From: Mycobacterium conspicuum
GTDB taxonomy: Bacteria > Actinomycetota > Actinomycetes > Mycobacteriales > Mycobacteriaceae
Direction: 5' to 3'
Length of the DNA: 64,000 bases
NCBI RefSeq assembly: GCF_010730195.1
Contig: NZ_AP022613.1
Span: 2,914,001 to 2,978,000 of the forward strand
Below are positions 1 to 7,045 of the stretch, one piece after another; the stretch's first letter is position 1; every line of letters begins with the position of its first letter. The notes under the pieces were generated by a model. It did not search any database. It saw nothing but the letters and a program-made list of their open reading frames with translations, and was not told the origin of the DNA. The translations under genes and the position numbers were made by a program.

Positions 1-1
1 C

Positions 2-1138
2 GAAAGCGCCGACTATCCCGACGGGCTGCGACAATCTCGCTTCGGCGCCGTGATGAGCGAGTCGTTCGCCTGGACGCACCGCAACCACCTCGCGCTGGGC
101 CTTGACCTGCGCACCGCGGAGGGAAAGGAAATTTTCGGCCGCCTGGTCGCCGACGCCGACGCGGTGTTCGCCAACTTCAAACCGGGAACCCTTAGCGCGC
201 TTGGGTTTTCGTTCGACACCTTGCGCAGCTTGAATCCCCGGATCGTGCTCGCGGGCAGCAGCGCGTTCGGGAATCGCGGGCCGTGGAGCAGGCGGATGGG
301 TTACGGCCCACTGGTGCGCGCCGCCACCGGCGTGACCCGGTTGTGGACGTCCGACGAGGCCTTCGGAGAGGCCTCTGCGGAGGCCCGGGCCGCCGGATCC
401 CGGCACGCGTTCTTCGACGCGACGACGATCTTCCCCGATCACGTGGTGGGTCGGGTCACCGCCCTGGTGGCGTTGGCCGCGCTGATCCGCCGCGACCGGA
501 CCGGCGACGCGGCCCATGTGCACATTTCGCAAGCCGAGGTCGTCGTCAATCAACTGGACACGCTCTACGTCGAAGAGGCCGCACGCGCAGCAGGTGTCGG
601 CGAGATCCGTGACGACACCGGTGTGCACGGGGTTTATCCGTGCGCCGGCGACGACGAGTGGTGCGTCATCTCGATCCGCTCGGACGCCGATTGGCAGTGC
701 GCCGCAGCGCTTTTCGGTCACCCCGCCGACGATCCGCGTTTCGCCACCGGCGCGGCCCGGGTGGCGCACCGACGGGAGCTGGTGGCGCTCGTGTCGACCT
801 GGACACGCGACCGCAGCCCGGTGCAGGCCGCGGAAGCACTGCAAGCGGCGGGAATTCCCGCGGGCCCGATGAACAGGCCCGCCGACATCCTGGTCGATCC
901 GCAGCTGGTCGCGCGAAAAGTGCTCAGCGAGATGACGCATCCCCTGATCGAACATCCGTTGCCGGCGGAAACGGGTCCGGCACACTTCCGCCACATCCCG
1001 CCCGCACCGCAGCGCCCGGCGCCGCTGCCCGGTCGCGACACCCGGGAGATCTGCCGAAACGTGCTCGGGATGAGCGACGAGCAGACCGAGCGGCTGATCG
1101 CCGAGCGCGTGCTGTTCGACGGCGGGGCGCCCGCCTAG
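2..1138 (+). CDS. CaiB/BaiF family III CoA-transferase, 5' end outside the window
   Basis: Probably moves CoA between carboxylic acids by the family III mechanism, with an Asp-anchored acyl anhydride; the substrate is unknown. The frame is open from the first complete codon, so the true start lies upstream. Visible family features are the HRNHLALGLDLRTAEG segment near the left edge, NFKPGTLSALGF, and FPDHVVGR followed by RRDRTGDAAHVHISQ. The Asp in FPDH is the likely catalytic residue. The visible part is about 379 residues, close to a whole domain of roughly 400, but fusion to a second upstream CoA-transferase domain cannot be excluded. A thiolase-like gene follows 63 bp downstream on the same strand, which suggests acyl-CoA metabolism. 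Confidence 0.85.
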   Translation, partial: ESADYPDGLRQSRFGAVMSESFAWTHRNHLALGLDLRTAEGKEIFGRLVADADAVFANFKPGTLSALGFSFDTLRSLNPRIVLAGSSAFGNRGPWSRRMGYGPLVRAATGVTRLWTSDEAFGEASAEARAAGSRHAFFDATTIFPDHVVGRVTALVALAALIRRDRTGDAAHVHISQAEVVVNQLDTLYVEEAARAAGVGEIRDDTGVHGVYPCAGDDEWCVISIRSDADWQCAAALFGHPADDPRFATGAARVAHRRELVALVSTWTRDRSPVQAAEALQAAGIPAGPMNRPADILVDPQLVARKVLSEMTHPLIEHPLPAETGPAHFRHIPPAPQRPAPLPGRDTREICRNVLGMSDEQTERLIAERVLFDGGAPA

Positions 1139-1201
1139 CGTCGGGCGTCACGCTGGCGTGACCGTCGGCGCGCTTTCGGCACCCTGCGATAGGTTCGACG
1201 G

Positions 1202-2683
1202 ATGCCCGTCGACCCCAGGACCCCGGTGCTGATCGGCCACGGCCAGGTCAACCACCGCGACGACATTGATCCGGACAGGCCGTCCATCGAACCCGTCGAC
1301 CTGATGGTGGCCGCGGCCCGCCAGGCCGCCGACACCAAGGTGCTCGAGGCCGTGGATTCGGTCCGCGTGGTGAACATCCTGTCGGCGCACTACCGCGATC
1401 CGGGCCTGCTGGTGGGCCAGCGGATCGGCGCCACCGAGTTCAGCACGCTATACAGCCCCGTCGGCGGCAACGTGCCGCAATCGCTGGTCAACCAGGCGTG
1501 CCTGGACATCCAGGCCGGCCGGGCCGGCCTGGTGCTGCTCACCGGCGCCGAAACCTGGCGCACCCGCCGCGGCCTGCGCGCCAAGGGCGCCAAGTTGCAG
1601 TGGACGGTACAAGACGATTCGGTGCCGATGGCCCAAGTCGCCGGCGAAGACGTGCCGATGGCCGGCGACGCGGAGATCAGGATCGGACTGGACCGGCCGG
1701 CCTACGTGTATCCGCTATTCGAGCAGGCGCTGCGGATCGCCAACGACGAGCCGATCCACGAGCACGCCGCGCGTGTCGGCGAACTGTGGGCGCGCTTCAA
1801 CGCGGTCGCGGTCGGCAATCCGCACGCGTGGATCCGCGAACCGGCCACGGCCGAGCGGATCACGCAACCCGGCCCGCGCAACCGGATGATCAGCTGGCCC
1901 TACACCAAGCTGATGAACTCCAACAACATGGTCGACCAGGGCGCCGCGTTGCTGCTGACGTCGGTCGAGCAGGCCACCCGCCTGCGGATCCCTTCCGAGC
2001 GCTGGGTCTACCCGCAGGCCGGGACCGACGCGCACGACACGTCGGCGATCGCCGACCGCGACGAGTTGCACCGGTCCACCGCCATCCGGATCGCCGGGGC
2101 GCGGGTGCTGGAACTGGCCGGCCTGGGTCTCGACGACATCGACTACGTCGACCTGTATTCCTGCTTCCCGTCCGCCGTGCAGGTCGCGGCGGCCGAGCTC
2201 GGCCTGCCCCTCGACGACCCGGCCCGCCCGCTCACCGTCACCGGCGGCCTGACCTTCGCGGGCGGCCCGTGGAGCAACTACGTCATGCATTCCATCGCCA
2301 CCCTGGCCGAGTTGCTGATGGCCAATCCGGGGCGGCGCGGGCTCATCACCGCCAACGGCGGCTACCTGACCAAACACAGCTTCGGGGTGTACAGCACCGA
2401 GCCGCCGGCGGAGTTTCGCTGGGAAGACATGCAGCCGGCGGTGGATCGCGAGCCCACCCGCGACGGCTTGGTCGAGTGGGAGGGCGTCGGCACCGTCGAA
2501 GCGTGGACGACCCCGTTTAACCGGGAGGGGCAACCGGAGCGGGCCTTCCTGGCCGTTCGCACCCCCGACGGGTCGCGGGCCCTGGCGCGGATCACCGATC
2601 CGGCGGCGGCCGAAGTCACCGTGAGTGAAGACATCGGCGGCGCCAAGGTTGCCGTCGCCGCCGACGGCAGCGCGACCCTGTAG
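1202..2683 (+). CDS. Thiolase-like protein with C-terminal extra domain (TLP1/SCP-x type)
   Basis: 493 residues. The first 400 or so have a thiolase fold and the last 80 (from about WEGVGTVEAW) look like the additional C-terminal beta domain of mycobacterial thiolase-like protein type 1. A conventional thiolase places its nucleophilic Cys in a CxS motif before the first long helix. Here that stretch reads GGNVPQSLVNQACLDIQAG without a clear equivalent, and the HEAF-like position reads YSCFPSAVQ. Thiolytic activity is therefore doubtful; lipid or CoA-ester binding is the alternative role. The ATG follows 63 bp after the CoA-transferase stop. Often annotated simply as acetyl-CoA acetyltransferase. 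Confidence 0.8.
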   Translation: MPVDPRTPVLIGHGQVNHRDDIDPDRPSIEPVDLMVAAARQAADTKVLEAVDSVRVVNILSAHYRDPGLLVGQRIGATEFSTLYSPVGGNVPQSLVNQACLDIQAGRAGLVLLTGAETWRTRRGLRAKGAKLQWTVQDDSVPMAQVAGEDVPMAGDAEIRIGLDRPAYVYPLFEQALRIANDEPIHEHAARVGELWARFNAVAVGNPHAWIREPATAERITQPGPRNRMISWPYTKLMNSNNMVDQGAALLLTSVEQATRLRIPSERWVYPQAGTDAHDTSAIADRDELHRSTAIRIAGARVLELAGLGLDDIDYVDLYSCFPSAVQVAAAELGLPLDDPARPLTVTGGLTFAGGPWSNYVMHSIATLAELLMANPGRRGLITANGGYLTKHSFGVYSTEPPAEFRWEDMQPAVDREPTRDGLVEWEGVGTVEAWTTPFNREGQPERAFLAVRTPDGSRALARITDPAAAEVTVSEDIGGAKVAVAADGSATL

Positions 2684-2791
2684 GCCCCGGGCTGGCAAAT
2701 TCCTATCGGTCGCGCGAGTCACACCGACGCGCCTATTGTCGAAGGTGGACCCTGGTGGACCCTGGGGGAGCTGAGCGGGAGGTGAGCCCAG

Positions 2792-4888
2792 GTGCACGTC
2801 CTGGTTACCGCCGCCACCGGCACACTCGGCCGGATTGTCGCTCGGCAGCTCATCGCGGCCGGACACACGGTCAGTGGCATCGCCGAGCATCCGCACGCCT
2901 GCCTGGATCCTGCCGTCGAGTTCGTCCGCGCGCCGCTGTCCGACCCCGTGCTGCAAGAACTGGCCGACGACGCCGACGCGGTCGTCCATCTCGCCCCGGT
3001 CGACCCCGCCGCTCCGGACCACATCGGCCTTGACGGTGTTGCCCAGGTCGCCCATGTGGCGGCCCGCGCCGGCGCCCGACTGCTGTACCTGTCGCAGGCC
3101 GCGGGCCGGCCCGAGGTGTATCGGCCCGCCGAGGCGCTGGTGTCCACCAGCTGGGGGCCGAGCCTGGTGATCCGGATAGCGCCGCCGGTCGGTCGCCAGC
3201 TCGACTGGATGGTGTGCCGCACCGTGGCCACCGTGTTGCGCGCCGGGTCCTCGGCGCAGCCGATCCGGGTCCTGCACCTCGACGACCTGGTCCGCTTCCT
3301 GCTGCTGGTCGTCGACACCGACCGCACCGGTGTGGTGGATCTGGCTACCCCGGACACGACGAACCTGATCACCGCCTGGCGGCTGCTGCGATCCGTCGAC
3401 CCGCGTTCGCGGGCGCATCGCGTGCCACGCTGGCCACGGTTGGCGCCGGAAATGGATCTTAGTGCGGTGCAAGAGGATTGGCGGTTCGAATTCGGCTGGC
3501 GCGCGATCGACGCGATCGCCGACACCGGGCGCGGATTGGTCGGTCGCAGACTCGACGCCGCCGGCGCGGTGAGCCACGGCCCCGACGTGCAGCTTCCGGT
3601 GGAGGCGCCGCCCCGATTCGAACCGCCCGACGGGTTACGTTCGGCGGCACCGGACGGCCTCGAGGGCGAGTTCGACGACCGGATCGATCCCAGGTTCCCG
3701 ATCTTCAGCGCGAAGGGCCTGGCCGACACGCTGCCCGGACCGTTGACGCCGATGACGCTGGACGTCCAGCTCAGTGGGCTGCGCATGGCCAGCCGGGTGA
3801 TGGGTCAGCTGCTCGTGCTCGGCGGCACGGTGGCCGACGAATGGTGGAGCAGGTCCATCGCGGTGTTCGGCCATCGCCCCTATGTCGGGGTGTCGGCCAA
3901 CGTCGTCGCCGCGGGCCAGTTGCCGGGCTGGAACAAGCACGCCATTGCGCAGCGAGCCTTCGGCGAGTCGCCGCCGGCGACCGAGCTGCTGCCGTTCGGT
4001 CAGCCCCAACTGGCCGGCGGAGCTCGCGGCTCGGTCGCCAAAGCGCTCGTCGCGGCGCGGTCGGTGGCCCTGCTGCGCCACCTCAGGACCGACACCCGCG
4101 CCTATGCCGCCGCGGCCGGCGCGGAGCACCTGGACGCGACCCAGCTGGCCGCGCTACCGGATGCCGGACTGGAAGTGCGAATCCCGTTGTTGCGTGACCG
4201 CATTCACCAAGGCTGGATCCTCACCGCGATGTGGGTGATCGGCACCGGCGTGGCCGCCGCGGTACTGGACGACACCAGCGTGTCCGGGGTTGACGCAATC
4301 CTGCAGAGCAGCCGGATCGCGGAGGAAACCGCTTCCCTAGCAACGATATTGCGCGCCGATCCACTGATGCGGGCGCTGGCACGGGACGGCGATTTCGTCA
4401 GCCTGCGCACCTTGTCTCCGGACGGCGCCGCCGCCCTTTCGGCGGCCCTCGCCCGGATCGGGCACCGCGGGCCGGGGGAGGCCGAGCTGGCCAACCCCAC
4501 CTTCGGCGACGATCCGGCGATGCTAGTGCTCGCGGCCTCGAAGATCGCCCACTCCGTCGATGCGCGCACCCAGCCGCCGGCTTCACTGGCCCACCGATTC
4601 GCCGCGGGGGCTCGCGAATCGCGAGAGCTGGCCTACGACGCCACCATCCGTTTCACGCATGAACTTCGAATGACATTGCGCGAGTTGGCTTCCCGCCGAA
4701 TCGCGGCGGACCTGATCGATGTCGTGGCTGACGCGTACTACCTGACGTGCGACGAATTGGTGACCATGCCGGCCGATGCCCGGCTGCGGATCAAACGGCG
4801 GCGCACCGAGCGGGAACGCCTGCAAGCCCAGGGCCCGCCGGATGTGATCGACTCGACGTGGCTTGCCGAGTGCCAAGAAGCCGACTAA
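2792..4888 (+). CDS. Large protein with N-terminal NAD(P)-binding epimerase-like domain
   Basis: 698 residues with a GTG start preceded by a GGGAGG ribosome site. Residues 1-240 form a Rossmann domain of the extended SDR/sugar epimerase type, with TAATGTLG as the nucleotide loop near residues 5-12. The canonical YxxxK pair is not obvious, so catalysis is uncertain. Residues from about 300 are unfamiliar, with helical segments such as RIHQGWILTAMWVIG. The layout resembles mycobacterial proteins like Rv2047c that join an epimerase domain to PEP-synthase-like regions, but I see no terminal phosphohistidine mobile domain. The last 4 bp overlap the convergent DUF72 gene. Function unknown. Confidence 0.75.
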   Translation: MHVLVTAATGTLGRIVARQLIAAGHTVSGIAEHPHACLDPAVEFVRAPLSDPVLQELADDADAVVHLAPVDPAAPDHIGLDGVAQVAHVAARAGARLLYLSQAAGRPEVYRPAEALVSTSWGPSLVIRIAPPVGRQLDWMVCRTVATVLRAGSSAQPIRVLHLDDLVRFLLLVVDTDRTGVVDLATPDTTNLITAWRLLRSVDPRSRAHRVPRWPRLAPEMDLSAVQEDWRFEFGWRAIDAIADTGRGLVGRRLDAAGAVSHGPDVQLPVEAPPRFEPPDGLRSAAPDGLEGEFDDRIDPRFPIFSAKGLADTLPGPLTPMTLDVQLSGLRMASRVMGQLLVLGGTVADEWWSRSIAVFGHRPYVGVSANVVAAGQLPGWNKHAIAQRAFGESPPATELLPFGQPQLAGGARGSVAKALVAARSVALLRHLRTDTRAYAAAAGAEHLDATQLAALPDAGLEVRIPLLRDRIHQGWILTAMWVIGTGVAAAVLDDTSVSGVDAILQSSRIAEETASLATILRADPLMRALARDGDFVSLRTLSPDGAAALSAALARIGHRGPGEAELANPTFGDDPAMLVLAASKIAHSVDARTQPPASLAHRFAAGARESRELAYDATIRFTHELRMTLRELASRRIAADLIDVVADAYYLTCDELVTMPADARLRIKRRRTERERLQAQGPPDVIDSTWLAECQEAD

Positions 4889-5610
4889 CCCAACAGATCC
4901 CGTAACCGCAGCGCGTTGCGCACCGCGTGGCCGCCCAAGTCGTTGTTGAAATACATCCACACGTCGCGGCCCTCGTTGTTCCACGCATCGATCAGGCCGG
5001 CCCAGTGCCGCAGGTCCTGCTCGGGGTAGGAGCCGGCATACATCGAATCCGGGTCGGGGCCATGCATCCTGACGTACACCAGGTCCGTGGTGGCCTGCGG
5101 AACACACGCCAGGCCGGCCCCGCTCATCACCACGTATGCGGCGCGTCGGCGCGCCAGAATCGCATACACCTCCGGGTCGTTCCAGGACGGATGGCGCAGC
5201 TCGACGGCCACCCGGATGAAGGCCGGCACGCTGCCGAGGAAGGAATCCAGGCGTTCGTCGTCGCGGCGCTGCTCGGGATGCAGCTGAACCAACAACACGC
5301 CGCGGCGGTCACCCAGCAGCTGCCAACAACGCTCGAAGCGCTCGATCCACGGTTCGGGCGTTCCCAGCCGCCGATAGTGCGTCAGTCCGCGATGCGCCTT
5401 GACCGACATGGTGAACCCGTCCGGCAGCTGCTCGCGCCATCCCGCAAACGTCGAATCCTTGGGCCAGCGATAGAAACTCGCGTTCAACTCGACGGTGTCG
5501 AAGACCTCGACGTAGCGTGCCAAGCGACGCGATGCCGGCATCCCCGGCGGGTAGAGCACGTCCGCCCAGTGGTTGTAGGACCAACCCGACGTGCCGATCC
5601 GTACCGTCAT
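4885..5610 (-). CDS. DUF72 (YecE-like) family protein
   Basis: 241 residues, full length for DUF72. Family features are the start IGTSGWSYNHW, LNASFYRWP near residue 42, VELRHPSW near residue 139, and a C-terminal VWMYFNNDLGGHAVRNA. The fold is a TIM barrel of unknown biochemical role. It is last in a run of minus-strand genes with 6 bp to the HhH-GPD gene upstream, so it is probably co-transcribed with it. Its 3' end overlaps the convergent gene by 4 bp, leaving no room for a dedicated terminator. Confidence 0.9.
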   Translation of the reverse strand: MTVRIGTSGWSYNHWADVLYPPGMPASRRLARYVEVFDTVELNASFYRWPKDSTFAGWREQLPDGFTMSVKAHRGLTHYRRLGTPEPWIERFERCWQLLGDRRGVLLVQLHPEQRRDDERLDSFLGSVPAFIRVAVELRHPSWNDPEVYAILARRRAAYVVMSGAGLACVPQATTDLVYVRMHGPDPDSMYAGSYPEQDLRHWAGLIDAWNNEGRDVWMYFNNDLGGHAVRNALRLRDLLG

Positions 5611-5616
5611 GGTGGT

Positions 5617-6285
5617 TTAGTTGGTCACCCGTTGGCGTACCTCGTCGTCGAGTGACGCCCGGACCAGCGCCGCGGCCAACCGCGCATTCCCGCGCGGCGC
5701 AAGGTCTCCCAGCTTCGCCGCATCGGCGGGCAGGCCCAGCTGCTTGGCGGCCGCCTTGGCCCGGTCGTCGAAATGGGGCCGCACCCACGTCCAGACGTCT
5801 TGCACCTCACGCAGAAATATGTCGGCGCCGGTGTCGCCAATTCCCTTGAACTGCTTCAACTTCCGCGCAGCGTTCTTTACGTCGTGCTGGCTGCCGCGGG
5901 CGAGCTCGCGAAGGTCACCGGAGTACTCATCGCTGACCAGTTGCGCGATATCGGTGAGCCGCGTCGCCGAGCTTTCGTCGTAGCGCACGTAGTGTGCACG
6001 CCCGAACGCCTTGATCATGGTCTGCCGATCGGACGCGAGAACGGCTTTCGGCGTGCGCAGTCCCGCCTTGAACAACTCACGCGCGGCGCGCATGGCGGTG
6101 GCGGCGTCGATCGGCTTGCTGGCCAGCATGCACAGCACCAGCAACTGGAACAGCGGCATCGGCTTGTCGTTGAGCCGGATCCCGGCCTCTGTGGCGTACG
6201 TGGTGCCGGCGGTCTTGAGCAGTCGTCGCACCACTTGTTCCGGCTTGTCCATACTTCGCCGCGTACCCGCGGCCGGCCCGGACAA
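5617..6285 (-). CDS. HhH-GPD (endonuclease III-like) DNA glycosylase family protein
   Basis: 222 residues; a shorter start at 6252 (MDKPEQ) is also plausible. The HhH-GPD fold is shown by LKQFKGIGDTGADIFLREV, equivalent to the LPGVGRKTA hairpin of Nth. In Nth the hairpin carries the lyase Lys; here the aligned residue is Thr. An Asp remains downstream in HFDDRAKAA. No C-terminal iron-sulfur Cys cluster is present. It may be a monofunctional glycosylase or a DNA-binding relative rather than a true AP lyase. It sits 6 bp from both neighbours (TfoX-N and DUF72), consistent with one transcript. Confidence 0.8.
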   Translation of the reverse strand: MSGPAAGTRRSMDKPEQVVRRLLKTAGTTYATEAGIRLNDKPMPLFQLLVLCMLASKPIDAATAMRAARELFKAGLRTPKAVLASDRQTMIKAFGRAHYVRYDESSATRLTDIAQLVSDEYSGDLRELARGSQHDVKNAARKLKQFKGIGDTGADIFLREVQDVWTWVRPHFDDRAKAAAKQLGLPADAAKLGDLAPRGNARLAAALVRASLDDEVRQRVTN

Positions 6286-6291
6286 ACCGGA

Positions 6292-6624
6292 CTATTTGCG
6301 GGGCAGGCCGCGCGCGTAGTCCACGCTTCGAGTGACCCAACCCTGCAGCTGACGTTTGGTTCTGATGCCCTCGGCGTCGACCCGCAACCAGCCGCGGGTC
6401 TCGCGCCCGGCCATCACCATCGGGCTGACATGGGCTCGGGCCAGCAGCTTTTCGGTGTCGTCGGGCGGCACCCGCACCAGCAGGCCGCCCTTGCCTCTGG
6501 CGGCCACGGACATGTTGCCGTGGATCAAAAACGCCAGCCCGCCGAACATGCGCTTCTCCTCGACGCCGCGCTCGCGGCCAAGCAGTTCGCGGATCCGGTT
6601 GGCCAGATCTTCGTCGTACGCCAC
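6292..6624 (-). CDS. TfoX N-terminal domain protein
   Basis: 110 residues forming only the TfoX_N domain: MAYDEDLANRIRELLG start, KRMFGGLAFLIHGNM in the middle and a C-terminal GWLRVDAEGI. In Proteobacteria TfoX links to competence, but stand-alone TfoX_N proteins of actinobacteria have no established function. It starts 1 bp after the F420-type oxidoreductase stop and ends 6 bp before the HhH-GPD gene, so all three are probably translated from one mRNA. Confidence 0.9.
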   Translation of the reverse strand: MAYDEDLANRIRELLGRERGVEEKRMFGGLAFLIHGNMSVAARGKGGLLVRVPPDDTEKLLARAHVSPMVMAGRETRGWLRVDAEGIRTKRQLQGWVTRSVDYARGLPRK

Positions 6625-6625
6625 G

Positions 6626-7015
6626 TCAGTCCAAGTCCACCCGAATGCTCAGCAGGTCGCTCCCCATCAGGCGCACGACGGCGCTGTTGAGCTTCGGGAG
6701 GTTGCCGAGCCGCTGCAGTGGGTCATCGTCGGGCAGCAGGTGGGCGGTGCCGCTGCGCCACTTGCCGCCGACGCGGACCCGAACGGCCGGATTGGCCTTG
6801 ATGTTGCGGACGTAATCCGAATGGTCACCGTGTTCGGACACCATCCAGAACTGGTTGTCCACCAGGCGTCCGCCCACCGCGGTGCGCCGTGGCTGCCCGC
6901 TTTTGCGGCCGGTGGTCTCGATCATGGTGACCGGCAATTGCCGGCCGATCGGGTTGACCACCAGCCGCTGCACGCGATGCACGAGTTCCCGTTTCAGACT
7001 CACGGGTCCATTCAA
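6626..7015 (-). CDS. Deazaflavin (F420)-dependent nitroreductase family protein (Ddn-like, FDOR-A)
   Basis: 129 residues, a split-barrel protein of the Ddn type that probably uses F420H2 to reduce quinone-like or other substrates. Diagnostic features are LPVTMIETTGRKSGQPRRT (family signature near residue 28) and WMVSEHGDHSDYVRNIKANP (F420-binding loop). It lies 30 bp downstream of lon and 1 bp upstream of the TfoX-N gene. Substrate unknown. Confidence 0.9.
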   Translation of the reverse strand: MNGPVSLKRELVHRVQRLVVNPIGRQLPVTMIETTGRKSGQPRRTAVGGRLVDNQFWMVSEHGDHSDYVRNIKANPAVRVRVGGKWRSGTAHLLPDDDPLQRLGNLPKLNSAVVRLMGSDLLSIRVDLD

Positions 7016-7045
7016 CGCCGCCGCGCCGGCGCGGCGAGCGCGGGG

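Noticed and set aside
1715..3577. 620-codon minus-strand frame
   Set aside because: Antisense to the thiolase-like and epimerase-like genes; composition typical of shadows.
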